A DNA stretch of 64,000 nt. Origin: Liolophura sinensis (taxonomy: Eukaryota > Mollusca > Polyplacophora > Chitonida > Chitonidae). A program made the translations under genes and the position numbers. Below are positions 23,931 through 36,165 of the stretch, piece by piece; position 1 is the first letter of the stretch; every line of letters begins with the position of its first letter. The notes under the pieces were generated by a model that had not been told where the DNA came from, did no database searches, and saw only the letters and a program-made list of their open reading frames with translations. The stretch lies in the NCBI RefSeq assembly GCF_032854445.1, contig NC_088302.1, positions 49,070,046 to 49,134,045 on the forward strand, in the 5' to 3' direction.

Positions 23931-26339
23931 ACAGCCTAACTGGTGGACCGCTCTGGAGATTTAGGGCTGTCACATCATCCTATACAGAAAGTTACCCCTG
24001 AACCCGGCCATGCATGGCTGCTTGCGCATTATTTACCCGTCTTTACAGCTTCAGTCAGCGGTGTTATTCTTTTTGAAAAGAGCCTTAAAGGTTGAATTGA
24101 CAGTCTCCCCTGTTCAGTCGGCTCTGCGCTCGACCCCGCCCCCTCGACACCGTCCGCGGTGAATAAGCCCGAGGGCTAGGGTACACAGCGACAGAGAATA
24201 GGTGTATACGGCATTGTTCCAGAAGCTGGCTGTGGATGAGACGAGGCACACCAGTGCTGTGTGAAATGCAACAGTAAACAACCCCTCTGTCTTATACGGT
24301 ATTTATCCTTCTACCTTCACGCTCCACACATGAATGCTTTCCACCCTTCGGGCATATTATAGCCGTGCAAGTTTTTTAGTTATTTTTTTCTCGGTGTAAA
24401 CTTCTTCATGCAGGGAAGGGAAGTACCCCCTGCTGTGAAGGTAGACGTCTGTAGAGCTCTCTGCAGCTGTGGTCTCACCACTTGGACTCTGTATTAACAT
24501 GAGAGCGGCAATCTGGGGCCCATGCTGGTGCCTGTCGACAGACGACCCCCTACACCAGTTACTAGCTAATCCCCTTCTCCGCACGGAATTTTTCCCCCCA
24601 GGAAACAATCTAACGTACTTCAGAATTCCTCTGCACTTGGCTTCATCTACAGATCTTAGGATTAAAAAGACGTCCCAGGCTTCCTTTGTTTTGGAAAACT
24701 TAAATGTTATATGATTAAAGGCTGGCAGTGGCTAACAAATAATGCTTGTTGAATATTATAGAAGAAAATTACCGATAGGTTATTTCCCATCATTTCAAAG
24801 GAACGACTCGGAGATTTTGTAGAAAGTAATCCGGAAACTGTTGAGGTCCATTTAGACGACTCCCATGTTAAACCTCCGCCTCTGGTTGCCATGGTTAACA
24901 TGGCCCCACACCGCGCATCACCCTGTTCCCGCTTCACCAAAAGAAAACTGTTTCGTCACCAGTTTGACTCAAAACGTTTATATTTCCATTAATTTCATCC
25001 AGAATATGGTTTCGATTTAAACTCGGTATAGACCAATTTGCGTTAAATGCGTGGCCCGATTATACACATATCGCTTAACTGATGTTAATCCAAAAGCTCG
25101 CAAAGGGGGAGATGGCGGAATAAAAACAGAGAAGTGATCGTTGATTGAGTACAGCGATTCGGACAGTGAGAGACCATCAGGAGGTTTTCTTACACAAAAA
25201 TCGATCTCTCTCGCTCTCATCTAGTGCTTGCTCCTCTCACTCCATCACTAGCCCCAGATGGCTGTTGCAGTTTCCATGAATACGTATTACGAGGGCATGG
25301 CTGCCCATTGCAACCCTATCCTCTGCGGCGACTAGACGATGTCGCCGCAAACAGTTTCCCAAATCACTTCTCTGTCGATGGAAACCCCTAGCCATTCTGG
25401 ACAAAGGCGAGAAGCCTGTCTGATCAAACCCCGATAGCTCGTCCTGTTGAAATACAAGCCAGCCTAGGACGATGAACCCTATAGCGAGGTTTACGTCAGC
25501 TATCGTGGTTTACTGACTCTCTCCACCAGAGGTATACACACTGCCCATAAAGATTAAGTATGTGTTGTAATAACATTATCTTAGAGGGAAGATAAAACAT
25601 CAAAGCTGCTGGCCGCGAAGAAAGGCTGTGCTTTACGGGGGAAAAGATTAATTATACCTAGTTTCAGCTCCATGTATGAGACGACCTCTCTGAACATAAC
25701 CCACTAGAAGAATTCCCCCGTATCACTGACTGAGTGATAAATGACTCGGGGAATTACCATTGTTCATTTCGGTAATACTGGTCCATCGATTCCCTGGTCT
25801 TTTTTATATAACCTCCCAGACACGTTGTCGTAGGATTACAGATACTCTGTGTTAAGATATATGGGGTCTACAGCGTGGAAGATGGACTGAAGGAAGCATG
25901 CTGATAGAGACCAACATTTTATTGAGCCTAAAGCGCAATTTCTTGTCGTTCCGCATAGTTTTAGATTGACTTTTGATTAATTCCTGAAGTTTGACCTCAG
26001 CATCCAAAGAGTCTACATTTTGCAACTGTCCCTACTTGTCGTAGTGTAGCATAGATTGTCAACACCAACACGCGGTATGCAAATCAAACATTACCAGGGT
26101 GATTACCCATGGAATTAAAATGATTGTATATAAATACGTATTGCATAAATTATCTTATGTCATATTTTATCCGCACCTGTTATAAATATTCTCACCACAA
26201 AAACTATCAAAGGCTTCTCACATCACGTGCGAATGTTTCCATTCTTACTGGTCGCTTTTATAAGTTAGAGGCACTCTTAAAGTTAGAACCTAATATGTTA
26301 TTTAAACCTTTGGAAAGTCACAGACTGAAATCATTTCAA

Positions 26340-27740
26340 AATCTCGACAGTCACAAATGTCCTCCAGCACCAGTCACATTTCATCTCTGTCAACACGCCA
26401 CCCCGCTGTCTTCAGTCACACCTCTGTCCTTATGCAGTCACACGGCACCTCTGTCTTCAGGCCCACGACACCTCTGTCTCGGTCACATGACAACTTGGTC
26501 CTCATGCAGTCACATGACACCTCCGTCTTCAGTCACACGGCACCTATGTCTTCAGACCCACGCCACCTCTGCCTCAGTCACATGACAACTTTGTCATGCA
26601 GTCACACGTCACCTCTGCCTTCAGTCACACGTCACCTCTGCCTTATGTCAAACGACGCCTCCGCCTTCAGTCACACGACACCTCCGCCTTCAGCCACACC
26701 GCAGCTGTATCTCTTTAGTCACGGCATCTCCATCTTCACGCGGACACATTCGTCCTGTCATATCCCACCTCTGTCCTCAGTTGCGACCATTTTTGTCCTC
26801 AGTCAGGCCGCACCTCAGTCCTCATCCTACCTCTGTCCACACTCAAACACCACCTCTGTCCTCAGTCGCATCCCACCTCTGACCTCAGTCACACCGCACC
26901 TCAGTCCTCATCCCACCTCTGACCTCAGTCACATCCCACCTCTGACCTCAGTCACACCTCACCTCAGTCCTCATCCTACCTCTGTCCCCAGTCAAACACC
27001 ACCTCTGTCCTCAGTCACATCCCACGTCTGTCAACAGTCACACTCCACCTCTGTCAACAGCAGCACCTTGCCTTTGTGCACAATTATACCCCAGCTGTAT
27101 CCACAATCATACCCCATCTCTGTCCTCACACACATCCTAACTCTGTCCTCAGACACACTCCACCTCTTGTATATGCCACCACGCATCACCTCTGTCTCGG
27201 TCACATCGCACGTCTGTCAACAGTCACACTCCACCTCTGTCCTTAGAAGCACCTCACCTCTGTGTACAGTTACACCCCATCAGTAACCATACTCATACCC
27301 CATCTCTGTCCTTAGTCACATCCCACCTCTGACCTCAGTCACATCCTACCTCTGACCTCAGCAGCACCTCACCTTTGTTCACAGCACCACCTCACCTCTG
27401 TGCACAGTTACATCTCATCTGTATCCACTATCATACCCCATGCGGACACATTCGTCCTGTCATATCCCACCTCTGTCCTCACTCACATCCCACCTCTGAC
27501 CTCAGTCACATTCCACCTCTGACCTCGGTCGCATCGCACCTCTGACCTCAGTCGCACCTCACCTCTGTCATATCCAACCTCTGTCCCCCGACCCACCCCC
27601 ACATCTGTCTACAGTCACGTCCCACCTCTGTCCTCATTCACCCCCACCTTTGTGACAGTCACACCCCATCTCTTTCCCCTGTCAAATTCCACCTCAGTCC
27701 CACCTATATCCCCATCCATATCCCATCTCTAGCCGTTGAC
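26340..27740. repeat. 23-bp minisatellite, about 1.4 kb, degenerate
   Basis: Dozens of variants of CACCTCTGTCCTCAGTCACA plus three bases follow head to tail. Because 23 is not a multiple of three and units lack stops in most phases, a 309-codon frame (26357-27286) runs through it; I treat that as artefact. A segment starting GCGGACACATTCGTCCTGTC occurs at 26740 and again at 27442, so part of the array was duplicated as a larger block. Confidence 0.9.
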
Positions 27741-28572
27741 AGCCATATTCCAGCTCTGTCAGTGGTCAGACCTCCTTTCCTAGTTACACAAACATCTGAG
27801 CGCTGGCTACCTACACCCCAGTCAGTTCTCGTTATGCCTCATTCATTTTCATTTAAATTCCAATTCTGCTATAGTCTTGTGTCTAGTCACTTCATACCCT
27901 ATAACATGCAGCGTCATGCCAAGGAATACTTTCCTCCCTCGCTCTCTGAATAACATAGCGGTGGTTTGAGCGGGATATATTTGCCTGAGCCGTTACACAG
28001 ACGGGCTGTTATTGGCAATTCGTTGTTCCTCCGTGTTAGAATTAACAAGGAGATGTTTCTAGTCTGTGAGAACACCTGTGAAGGCCAGCTTTCCCCCCAC
28101 ATCCCCGACTCTGCTTACATAGCTGCAACTTCCCTTAGTTTTATCGTCTTTTCCAGCTTTAATTAAATCTCGAGGGCGCGTGACTTTTGGCTGCTTTCCT
28201 TGTGGCACTCACTGGACTCAAAATGTCTGTCCGCCAGCCCCTTAACAAACTGATCGACCCGATTCCACCCAGGTGTAAATCAGCGTACCGTGGCGTACCT
28301 GTAGCTCGCCCTGCCAGGTGTACGAGCTGTTCCCTATAACCCAAAGGTCGTCTGCTGAAGATTTCTTGTGTATGTTTGTATGCATTTAGCTCTATGCTAT
28401 CAGCAATGAGCACTAACCCTAAACTTTTTCAAACTGTTACGGCGTTTGCCCAGCAATATTTATCATACGCTTCTATACGTGTCTACATGGGTCGTTCAAA
28501 GGTAAAGTTTTGTATATGTTTGAACAAAAGCATTTAGCCTTTGCTGATTACGGTTTTCTTTGGTTCACTTCA

Positions 28573-29385
28573 ATAAACTCAGTGCTACTCCTGTTGTGAT
28601 ACATGTATGATGTGCTACAGCGTAAGCCTGGTGCTGTGATGTGCTGCAGCTAAGGTCTTGTGTGATGTATTAATAAACCCAGCGCTACAGCTGATGTGAT
28701 ACGTGCATGCTATGCTACAGCGTAAGCCTGGTGGTGTGATGTGTGCTGCAGCTAAGGTCTTGTGTGATGTATTAATAAACCCAGCGCTACAGCTGATGTG
28801 ATAAGTGCATGCTATGCTACAGCGTAAGCCTGGTGGTGTGATGTGTGCTGCAGCTAAGGTCTTGTGTGATGTATTAATAAACCCAGCGCTACAGCTGATG
28901 TGATAAGTGCATGCTATGCTACAGCGTAAGCCTGGTGGTGTGATGTGCTGCAGCTAAGGTCTTGTGTGATGTATTAATAAACCCAGCGCTACAGCTGATG
29001 TGATACGTGCATGCTATGCTACAGCGTAAGCCTGGTGGTGTGATGTGTGCTGCAGCTAAGGTCTTGTGTGATGTATTAATAAACCCAGCGCTACAGCTGA
29101 TGTGATACGTGCATGCTATGCTACAGCGTAAGCCTGGTGGTGTGATGTGTGCTGCAGCTAAGGTCTTGTGTGATGTATTAATGAACCCAGCGCTACAGCT
29201 GAAGTGATTCATGTATGATATGCTACAGTGTAAGTCTTGTATTGTGAGGTGTAAAGCTTGTTGTATGATGTATTAATGAACCCAGCGCTACAGCTGATGT
29301 GATACATGTATGATGTACTACAGCGTAATTCTTGTATCGTGGGGGGTAAAGCTTGTTGTGTGGTGTATTAATGAGCCCATTAATT
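28573..29385. repeat. Tandem repeat, about 101-bp unit, 8 copies
   Basis: The marker CGTAAGCCTGGT or variants recurs at about 28621, 28721, 28823, 28925, 29025, 29127, 29230 and 29324, giving a 94-103 bp period. Central copies are nearly identical and outer copies diverge, the usual pattern of unequal crossover. Each unit contains TGCTGCAGCTAAGGTCTTG and AATAAACCCAGCGCTACAGC. Confidence 0.95.
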
Positions 29386-31625
29386 TATAGTGTTAAAATG
29401 AGTGTATACTTTGAAAAATGATAATGCTTTCCACATTAAAATGAAACTTTATTACCGATTTTGATCGGTAACACGTGGAGAGACACACAGACAAGGCTGA
29501 TATTTTGTGAAAGGTAATTATTTAGGATATTCTAACATAATAGCAAAAAGTCGATTGCATTGATGCTGATACATTTTTTGTCCCAATATAACCAATGGAT
29601 TATCCATTGAACTGGCCGCGGGAACCTTTCCCGCCTTAGGTAATTAGGACCTAAACTGTCTTTTCTTAACTCCTTCATTTGCTGGTATGTTTTCTGAGGA
29701 CATGACTGGTGATGTTTTACCCACATATTTCAAGAGAACGGACCAGTTAGTTCAGCTTATCCCCGAGTCGCCATCTACGCGGGAAAAGCAGCTTGATCAC
29801 CGTACTCCTTAAAGCGCATGCGTCCGTCATGCTATTGTCCAACAAATGCTCGCTGTGTTCCAGTTCGGGTTGTCTTTCGTCGGTTAATTTCCCAGATGTA
29901 TTAGGAAATATGAACTTTCAGCTTCAGTCCTTCATCTGGTGCAGCCAACTCTGTTACTAAAAGCAGACCAAAGAATTTAGCTTGCAAGAAATCAGAGAGC
30001 AAACTATAAATCTGGTCTTCTGGAAACGTGTATTAGTTTAATCCAAGAGTCGACGGTCCATAGACAACATTCAGATTTTGCCGAATGGATTGCAAAAGGA
30101 CCTCACACTTTGTGAATACTTTTGGATTAAACCTCATGATGTACAGTTTGTCTTGCTTACTTTGTCACAGAAATGACTAACAACGTCCTGTCTTGCAAGG
30201 GTTTAAATGAAGTAATATATTGAAGGATTTTTTTGGCGAAAAGAGCAGTTAACAGTAAGATGCGAAGCATCATCCTCCGAAGGTAATTAGGGTAAGAGTT
30301 TGTGTGATGATGTGTGAGAATTCTAATTTGCTCGAATACATCCGAAAGACTTCTATTAGACAAAGGCACGTGCCTTTCAAGCGAACACCAAACAGCTGTA
30401 AAAGCTTGGCAGCCCATATGCTTATCAATTTTCCAAAGAAATTTAGCCAGTGGAAATGCTATATATATGCTGTATTTGAGTGAAAGCTTTCAATATAAAA
30501 GACTACAGCGTACAGAGTGCTGTTGGTGCCTTTCTTGCCTTTAATATGTTCCAGAAGCAGAATGTGCAATCTGATCATGGGTCAGGTTTATGGAGATTTC
30601 TCAGAAATCATTTTGCTCAGTATTTCTAGGGTATTTTCAAACGCATGTGTGGAGTAAGGTAAGCTTCGGAAGGCAAACTAACAAGATTGATCGATGTCTC
30701 AGGTGGCGTAAGACCTTCTGTTCTGGTCAGATAACGTAGACACAGATATCTTTCTAGTGACCATTTCGATACGTCAACACTTATATCTTGAATCTCAATT
30801 GTAGTTGGTTGTGGTTCTTCTGGCGTACTCTCTCTGGAAGGGCCTTTTCTAAACCCTCAGCGCCAATCCTGACAGGCCAAGAGACACATACATTAGCAAG
30901 AGTGTGGAAAAACAACGGGCGGTACTAATCCGATCGCTTATTCAACGCCTGTCTGTCTCCGATCAGAAAATATCCACATACATGTTCTATGTAACCACCT
31001 GGGTGTAAATGGTGGCACGGAAAACGTGCGCGCTATCTGGCGTAATAACCGCACATAATTGTGCTGGCATGGAATTATTGCGCATTTTTAGAGTTCCCGA
31101 GAAGAATTGGATTGGGTCATCATACGGACGAAGTCCTTCCGAGAACTCGTGAAATGAAATCATTTTAAAATATGATTTAATGGGCAATGGATCATCTCCC
31201 ATGTGCTGTGACATGACTACAGAGTAGCATTCGTAACTGAGAAAAAGATTCTCCCTCCTATAAGCTACATACCTGAGCCAGTGTAATAAACATTAGAGAA
31301 AATTCCAAAACGACCACCGCTTTTTAAGTCTCAGAAACAAGGCATATATGGAATTCATTTTGAAATTCCAGCGTGCTTTAGGCAGCATCGCTGTAGACGT
31401 TATTGCATGCTTCCAGACGTTTATGATTGTATGATGGAGCGATTCGACGGTCCCACAAATTCAGCCGTACAAACTCAAGTACAATCAGTGGTTTGAATAC
31501 TTGCATATTTTATTATTACTTCACTTACAAAACGAGCTGTAGCAGAAAACCGAGTATGACCAATGAACGAGGACTCGTATATGAGCGTACGAGGACCAAA
31601 ACCCTCGTACCTTAGGAACATCCTG
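29386..31625. other. Intergenic DNA, nothing recognised
   Basis: No gene or repeat family was recognised. One perfect 8-bp hairpin, TTACCGAT-TTTG-ATCGGTAA, lies at 29452-29471; its meaning is unknown. Confidence 0.45.
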
Positions 31626-31726
31626 GTAAGTATCCAATGGTTTCGAACTCTCGACCTCATTACATTATCCAAGGCCAGTTGTCACCAATGAAGCGGTCAA
31701 GGCCATTGGACCACAGAAATGCCCGG
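31626..31726 (-). mobile_element. tRNA-like SINE head
   Basis: The minus strand has an A-box match TGGTCCAATGG (TRGYNNANNNGG type) and, about 55 bases on, a B-box-like AGTTCGAAACC. The spacing fits a tRNA-derived pol III promoter. The arms do not form a clean cloverleaf, so I call it a SINE head or pseudo-tRNA. Confidence 0.45.
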
Positions 31727-32419
31727 ATTTCTAACCAGCTTGATTTGAAGCAAAAAAAAAAAGGAACAATCTTTTTTACTCCAGTAAATCACGTACTAGA
31801 TTTAAAACAAACACCTTGTCTGAGATTTCTTATCCAACAGTAATGATATCCAACTGCATCGGTACGTAATTCAAACGTCTAAGTTTGTACACACATGTTT
31901 CCATGGCAATGGTCGTTTCTGTCTGGATTCAGTCTTGTTCGACAAGCCTATATCACATTAAACCAGACCAGATCTAAAAGGCATCCTGTAAAAGAAAATT
32001 GATTTTAGATCGAAATTGCATTCCAATACCGTTCGTATTTGGTGAACGAGATGTTGGAAATTTCGTGATTCAAGCTGTCGCTGGTGGCCTCGGCAGCTGT
32101 GTGTACGTGTGGCTGAATCACCGTACCCACTGCACACACTCCCCACCGGGCACAGCCTGGAGAAGGCTAAATGATTGTCCATGATGACTGGGGCTTTTTT
32201 TAAACAGCCTACTGAGGAACCAGTTGTGAGTCAGACTCAGGTCTGGTCCGAAAAACGGGTCGATATGCATTGTAAGATGTTGACGTCTTGGATCAATCAG
32301 CTGTGGAGAGCGGTCTATCAGGACGGTGCCTGGGCGCTAAATGTAAGGCAATTTAGCCACATGACGTAGGCCCATATACAGCACATATACTGTGATGTCG
32401 TTCCCACATGACACAGGCT

Positions 32420-32584
32420 TCATCTTCGGCCGTATGCGGGAAGGCCTTCCAGCAACCTGCTGATGGTCTTGGGTTTCCCCCGGGCTGTACACGGTTTTCT
32501 CCCACCATAATGCCGTCGTATAAGTGAAACACAAGTGAGTATGAAGTAAAACACCCATCAAATAAATGAATAAACAAATAAATG
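32420..32584 (+). mobile_element. SINE, family A, head missing
   Basis: Begins in the body (CGGCCGTATGCGGGAAGGCC), continues through TGGTCTTGGGTTTCCCCCGG and ends with a decayed tail and AATAAATGAATAAACAAATA. It lies 60 bp from the next copy in the same orientation. Confidence 0.8.
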
Positions 32585-32644
32585 ACGCACGCCTTTATAT
32601 ACTGCACACGTACTGTCCTATAGTTCCCACACGATAGGGGGGTA

Positions 32645-32917
32645 TGGGGGGGGGGGGCGCCGTGGCTCACTTGATTAGCGCTCTAGCGCAGCGTAATGAC
32701 CTGGGAGCCTCTCACCAATGCGGTCGCTGTGAGTTCAAGTCCAGCTCATGTTGGCTTACTCTCCAACTTTACGTGGGAAGGTCTTCCAGCAGCCTGCGGA
32801 TGGTCGTGGGTTTTCCCCGAGCTCTACCTGGTTTCCTCCCACCATAATGATGGCCGCCGTCGTATAAGTGAAATATTCTTGAGTACGGCGTAAAACACCA
32901 ATCAAATCAAATTAAAA
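32645..32917 (+). mobile_element. SINE, family A, full length
   Basis: tRNA-like head (CGCCGTGGCTCACTTGATTA, A-box-like) after a G-rich start, B-box-like GTGAGTTCAAGTCC, body, then tail TTGAGTACGGCGTAAAACAC and CAATCAAATCAAATT. Two frames here (32644-32893) are shadows of the element. Confidence 0.9.
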
Positions 32918-33278
32918 CATGAAATAGGCCTATACACAGCAGATGCATATATACTGTACTCTGGTTTCCACATAACAGGCATATACACAGCACATGTAGA
33001 GCCTACTGCACTGTCGTTCCTTATATTTATATGTTGTCTATTCTTTTAAACAGAATTGCTAATTTATACTTACCGGTACATTTAATTCTTGTAGTATAGC
33101 CAAACACTACGGCTGGGTCCGCGGAGTGATGCCAGATTGCTACGGTATACTATTTTTCAGTGAGGCAGCGGTATATTTTTGTTATGATTATCCCGCGGGG
33201 AAAAACTTTTCATAGTGAAAATCACAGCAACTGATCTAAAGCCAGTAACAATGCTTGTCGGGGTGAAAGGCATAGTGA

Positions 33279-33558
33279 CAATAGGGGAGTTTCGAGTTTG
33301 AACTCTTTCATCGCTAAAGGTAAAAAAGTCCTACTGTATCATGTGACCTGTCAAAACTATTTTCTGTGACATTTACTACAACATGAAATTTCTAGAGGTA
33401 AGAGGTGTCATAAATGTGCATCAGAAAAACTGTGAGACAGGTGATTGGTAAATTAATGTCAATAAAGGTTGTCTAACATTTTCCACAAGTCACATGATAT
33501 AGTCGGGCTGTTTTTACCTTTAACGTCAAAAGAGTTCGAACTCGACACTCCCCTATTG
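33279..33558. mobile_element. MITE-like element with about 70-bp terminal inverted repeats
   Basis: Left arm 33279-33347 begins CAATAGGGGAGT; right arm 33489-33558 ends ACTCCCCTATTG. The arms pair over nearly their full length with few mismatches, and the middle is about 140 bp of unrelated AT-rich DNA with no coding capacity. This is the build of a non-autonomous DNA transposon. I could not identify a clear target-site duplication, so the superfamily is open. Confidence 0.75.
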
Positions 33559-35484
33559 AATGAACGCATTCCTACGTATATTAGCTATAACGCGTTTTAC
33601 ACACATGGTATTTCGCATAACTACATAGTACATCTAACCACCCATGTATACGACGGACAATACATGTGTGTTAGTTGCTCTTTGATAAGTGTATGTACAT
33701 CATACAGACCCTATAACCTATACATGTAAACTGGCAGGGCGGCTAGAATTCATTAAACTAATTGGCCAGCGGAAGGGATCAGAAGACCATTCTTGGAGAA
33801 GACCAGGAACGTAATCCACGGTATCGTCTACATACAGTTAGATTAAACGTGTCCTGTGCATTCTTTACATGTAGTCGTCTCAGATCTGCTGGTCGGCTCT
33901 ATAACTGATACAACAAAGGCAGGCCGAATCCTCTAATTACGCAAAGCACACTTTCTGGCTTCAAAGAAGACACTGTCCGCGGCCAGTCCCAGGTGTCATC
34001 AGAGAAAACCGCTATTTTATCCACGCTACATCATCCAGATTGTAACCTCCGCGAGACCAGTCAGACCCGGGCGGGATTCTGAGAGAGGTTCGGGCTTACG
34101 GTCTTGGAACCCAGCTTACGTTCAACACTCAAGACGGCCCAAGAACAAAGCAAGACACAAATGAAAACATACAATGCCATCGGTGTTTGGTAAACAAGCC
34201 AGTGTTGTCCTAACCCAGTAACAAGTTGACACAGGCGTTTGGAGACCGCTACATCAAACAGTCCCCTGTTCACACCTTGCTGTGTGTATTGTACAGGCCT
34301 CTATGTGCCCACCGTGAGCGGACTACTTTAAACCCTCCTGCCCCCACGTCTGAGGGGACAGAAAAGCGGCGCGGCGCGACAGCTCGCGATTCGCTCGTTG
34401 TGGAAATCTTTACGGCCTTTAATTATGTGGCGGTGTCGGCTCAGTTATGTACCTGAATGTTAGCAGTATTTTGACTCGACGAGGAGCAGAAACACAGCGG
34501 AGTTTCACCGTGGTGTGGTGGAGTGTTAGTCTTGTATCGAAACAAGTTGATTCTCTTCAAAACAGGAGCGCTCTGAATTTCCCCATTGACAAATAGCCCG
34601 GAGGTCCATATAGGCTTAGATCCCTGGAGAACAACGACAAGGCTTCATCCCATATTGTCGATTTGACATGAGCCTCTGGCAAATGCCATGGGATATTTAT
34701 TAGAAATGTAACACTAATTAAGACATCCGAATTAATGTTGTTATTTTTTTTATGGTAAGGTAAATTTAAGCAGGAATTATTAATCAACTAGAGGTAACCT
34801 CGACTTATATTACTTCACTCGGTCATTACTTTTAATATTGGTGAAGGAAACCAAAAGCAGTCGCAAAAGCAACGTAATTCGCGAAGTTTCCTCATTTTTC
34901 CCCGAACGTAATGGCGTACCGTAGTCAATCCACCACAGGCTTGCTTCGATTTGTTCGCCTCATTTGTCAAGGGTTAGTGATCTTTGATCAAAAAGGTGAT
35001 TGCATTTAATTGTGCTGATAGTCCGCACACCCTTAATGTAGATTTGTAGAGGATATGTAAAATGGATTACAAACTACATGCATGATATAGCACAATAAGA
35101 TATCAAAACGTAAGCCAAACGAGGTATTTCTCCATTGTAGACATACGATTACACGCATGGAAAGCTACATGGGTGTGTTATAGGTGTCGGATAAGCTTAT
35201 ATAAGTATTGTTCTATAGCGCCACATGATGGGAAGAATCAGTTGAATAAATTAAAGAGAAAATGTTAGTTTAAACAGACGTTACAACCTGCCCAAATCAT
35301 TAAAGTGTCGCAGTATATGTATGTATTTTGACTTTTCCCTACATATCGATCGCGTATTTGAACCTTTCAGTGTTGATATCCATGTGAAATGTTTGTAAAG
35401 TATATAGCGTTCATCCAAAAAAAACTGTTGTACATTTGTTTCATGACAGCGGTCAACTTTTCTAAGTGGTCAGAACCTGTGCTA
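33559..35484. other. Intergenic DNA, nothing recognised
   Basis: No family resemblance in any frame, and no tandem repeat or RNA gene seen. Confidence 0.5.
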
Positions 35485-35858
35485 ATCCACCACACCTGCC
35501 AGAGCCAGAGCGAAACCACGGCACACAACCAGACTCGTGACACAGCCATGGAGAAAAAACCGCACCTCACCCGGTACGTGACAGATCCAGGGCGAAACCA
35601 CCGCACCCAGTGAGACTCGTAACGTAGACCAGGGTGAAACCACCGCACCCAGTAAGAATCGTGACAGAGCCAAGGCGAAACCACCGCACCCAACCAGACT
35701 CGTCACAGAGCCAGGACTAAACCATCCCACCCAATCAGACTCGTGACATAGTCAGGGCAAAACCACCACACTTCACCAGACACGTGACAGAACCTGGACG
35801 AAACCACCGCACACAAGCATTCTCGTGGCAGAGCCATGGTGAAAACACTGCACCAATT
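35485..35858. repeat. Tandem repeat, about 42-bp unit, roughly 8-9 degenerate copies
   Basis: Recurring block of GCGAAACCACCGCACCCA, a variable part, then ACTCGTGACAGAGCCA. Units differ by substitutions and small indels. The minus-strand frames over it (35367-35730, rich in VVSPW and FHPG) are products of the repeat. Confidence 0.85.
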
Positions 35859-35980
35859 ACAATGAACCCGTTAGACCTCTATTTTGCTAATGGACTTCAC
35901 AATAAACCCATTCGACTCCCACTTTGTTGAGGAATTTCACATAAAACCCTTTAGACTCTTTTTATTCTTTCACTGAAATC

Positions 35981-36165
35981 CTTTGCTAATTTATAACACA
36001 CATTGAAATACACGCTACTCAAAACATGAGATATATTTGAGTCCCCTTTGCTAATTTATAATACAAATTGAAATAAACGCTACTCAACACCTGAGTTATA
36101 TTAGAGTCCCCTTTAATAATTTATAATTCACATTGAAACACTCGCTACTCAATACACGAGTTAAT
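35981..36165. repeat. Tandem repeat, about 65-bp unit, 3 copies
   Basis: CTTTGCTAATTTATAA starts near 35981 and 36046 and a variant CTTTAATAATTTATAA near 36111. Each copy also has ATTGAAATACACGCTACTCA or a close variant. It lies about 120 bp from the 42-bp array. Confidence 0.85.

Larger units (their letters stand above)
21969..26330. other. Intergenic DNA, no gene identified
   Basis: Apart from the C-rich tract and the open frame listed separately, I recognise no family, RNA gene or long repeat here. Confidence 0.5.

Noticed and set aside
26357-27286. 309-codon open frame on the plus strand
   Set aside because: It lies wholly in the 23-bp minisatellite, which stays open by arithmetic; no domain and no splice context.
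28919-29212. Minus-strand frame with three copies of a 33-34 residue repeat
   Set aside because: A product of the 101-bp tandem repeat; no coding evidence.
28573-29385. CRISPR-like array
   Set aside because: Copies are contiguous 101-bp units without unique spacers, in an animal genome.
31626-31726. Functional tRNA gene
   Set aside because: A and B boxes are present but the arms do not form a sound cloverleaf, so SINE head is more likely.
35367-35730. Trp/Val-rich minus-strand frames
   Set aside because: They follow the 42-bp tandem repeat.
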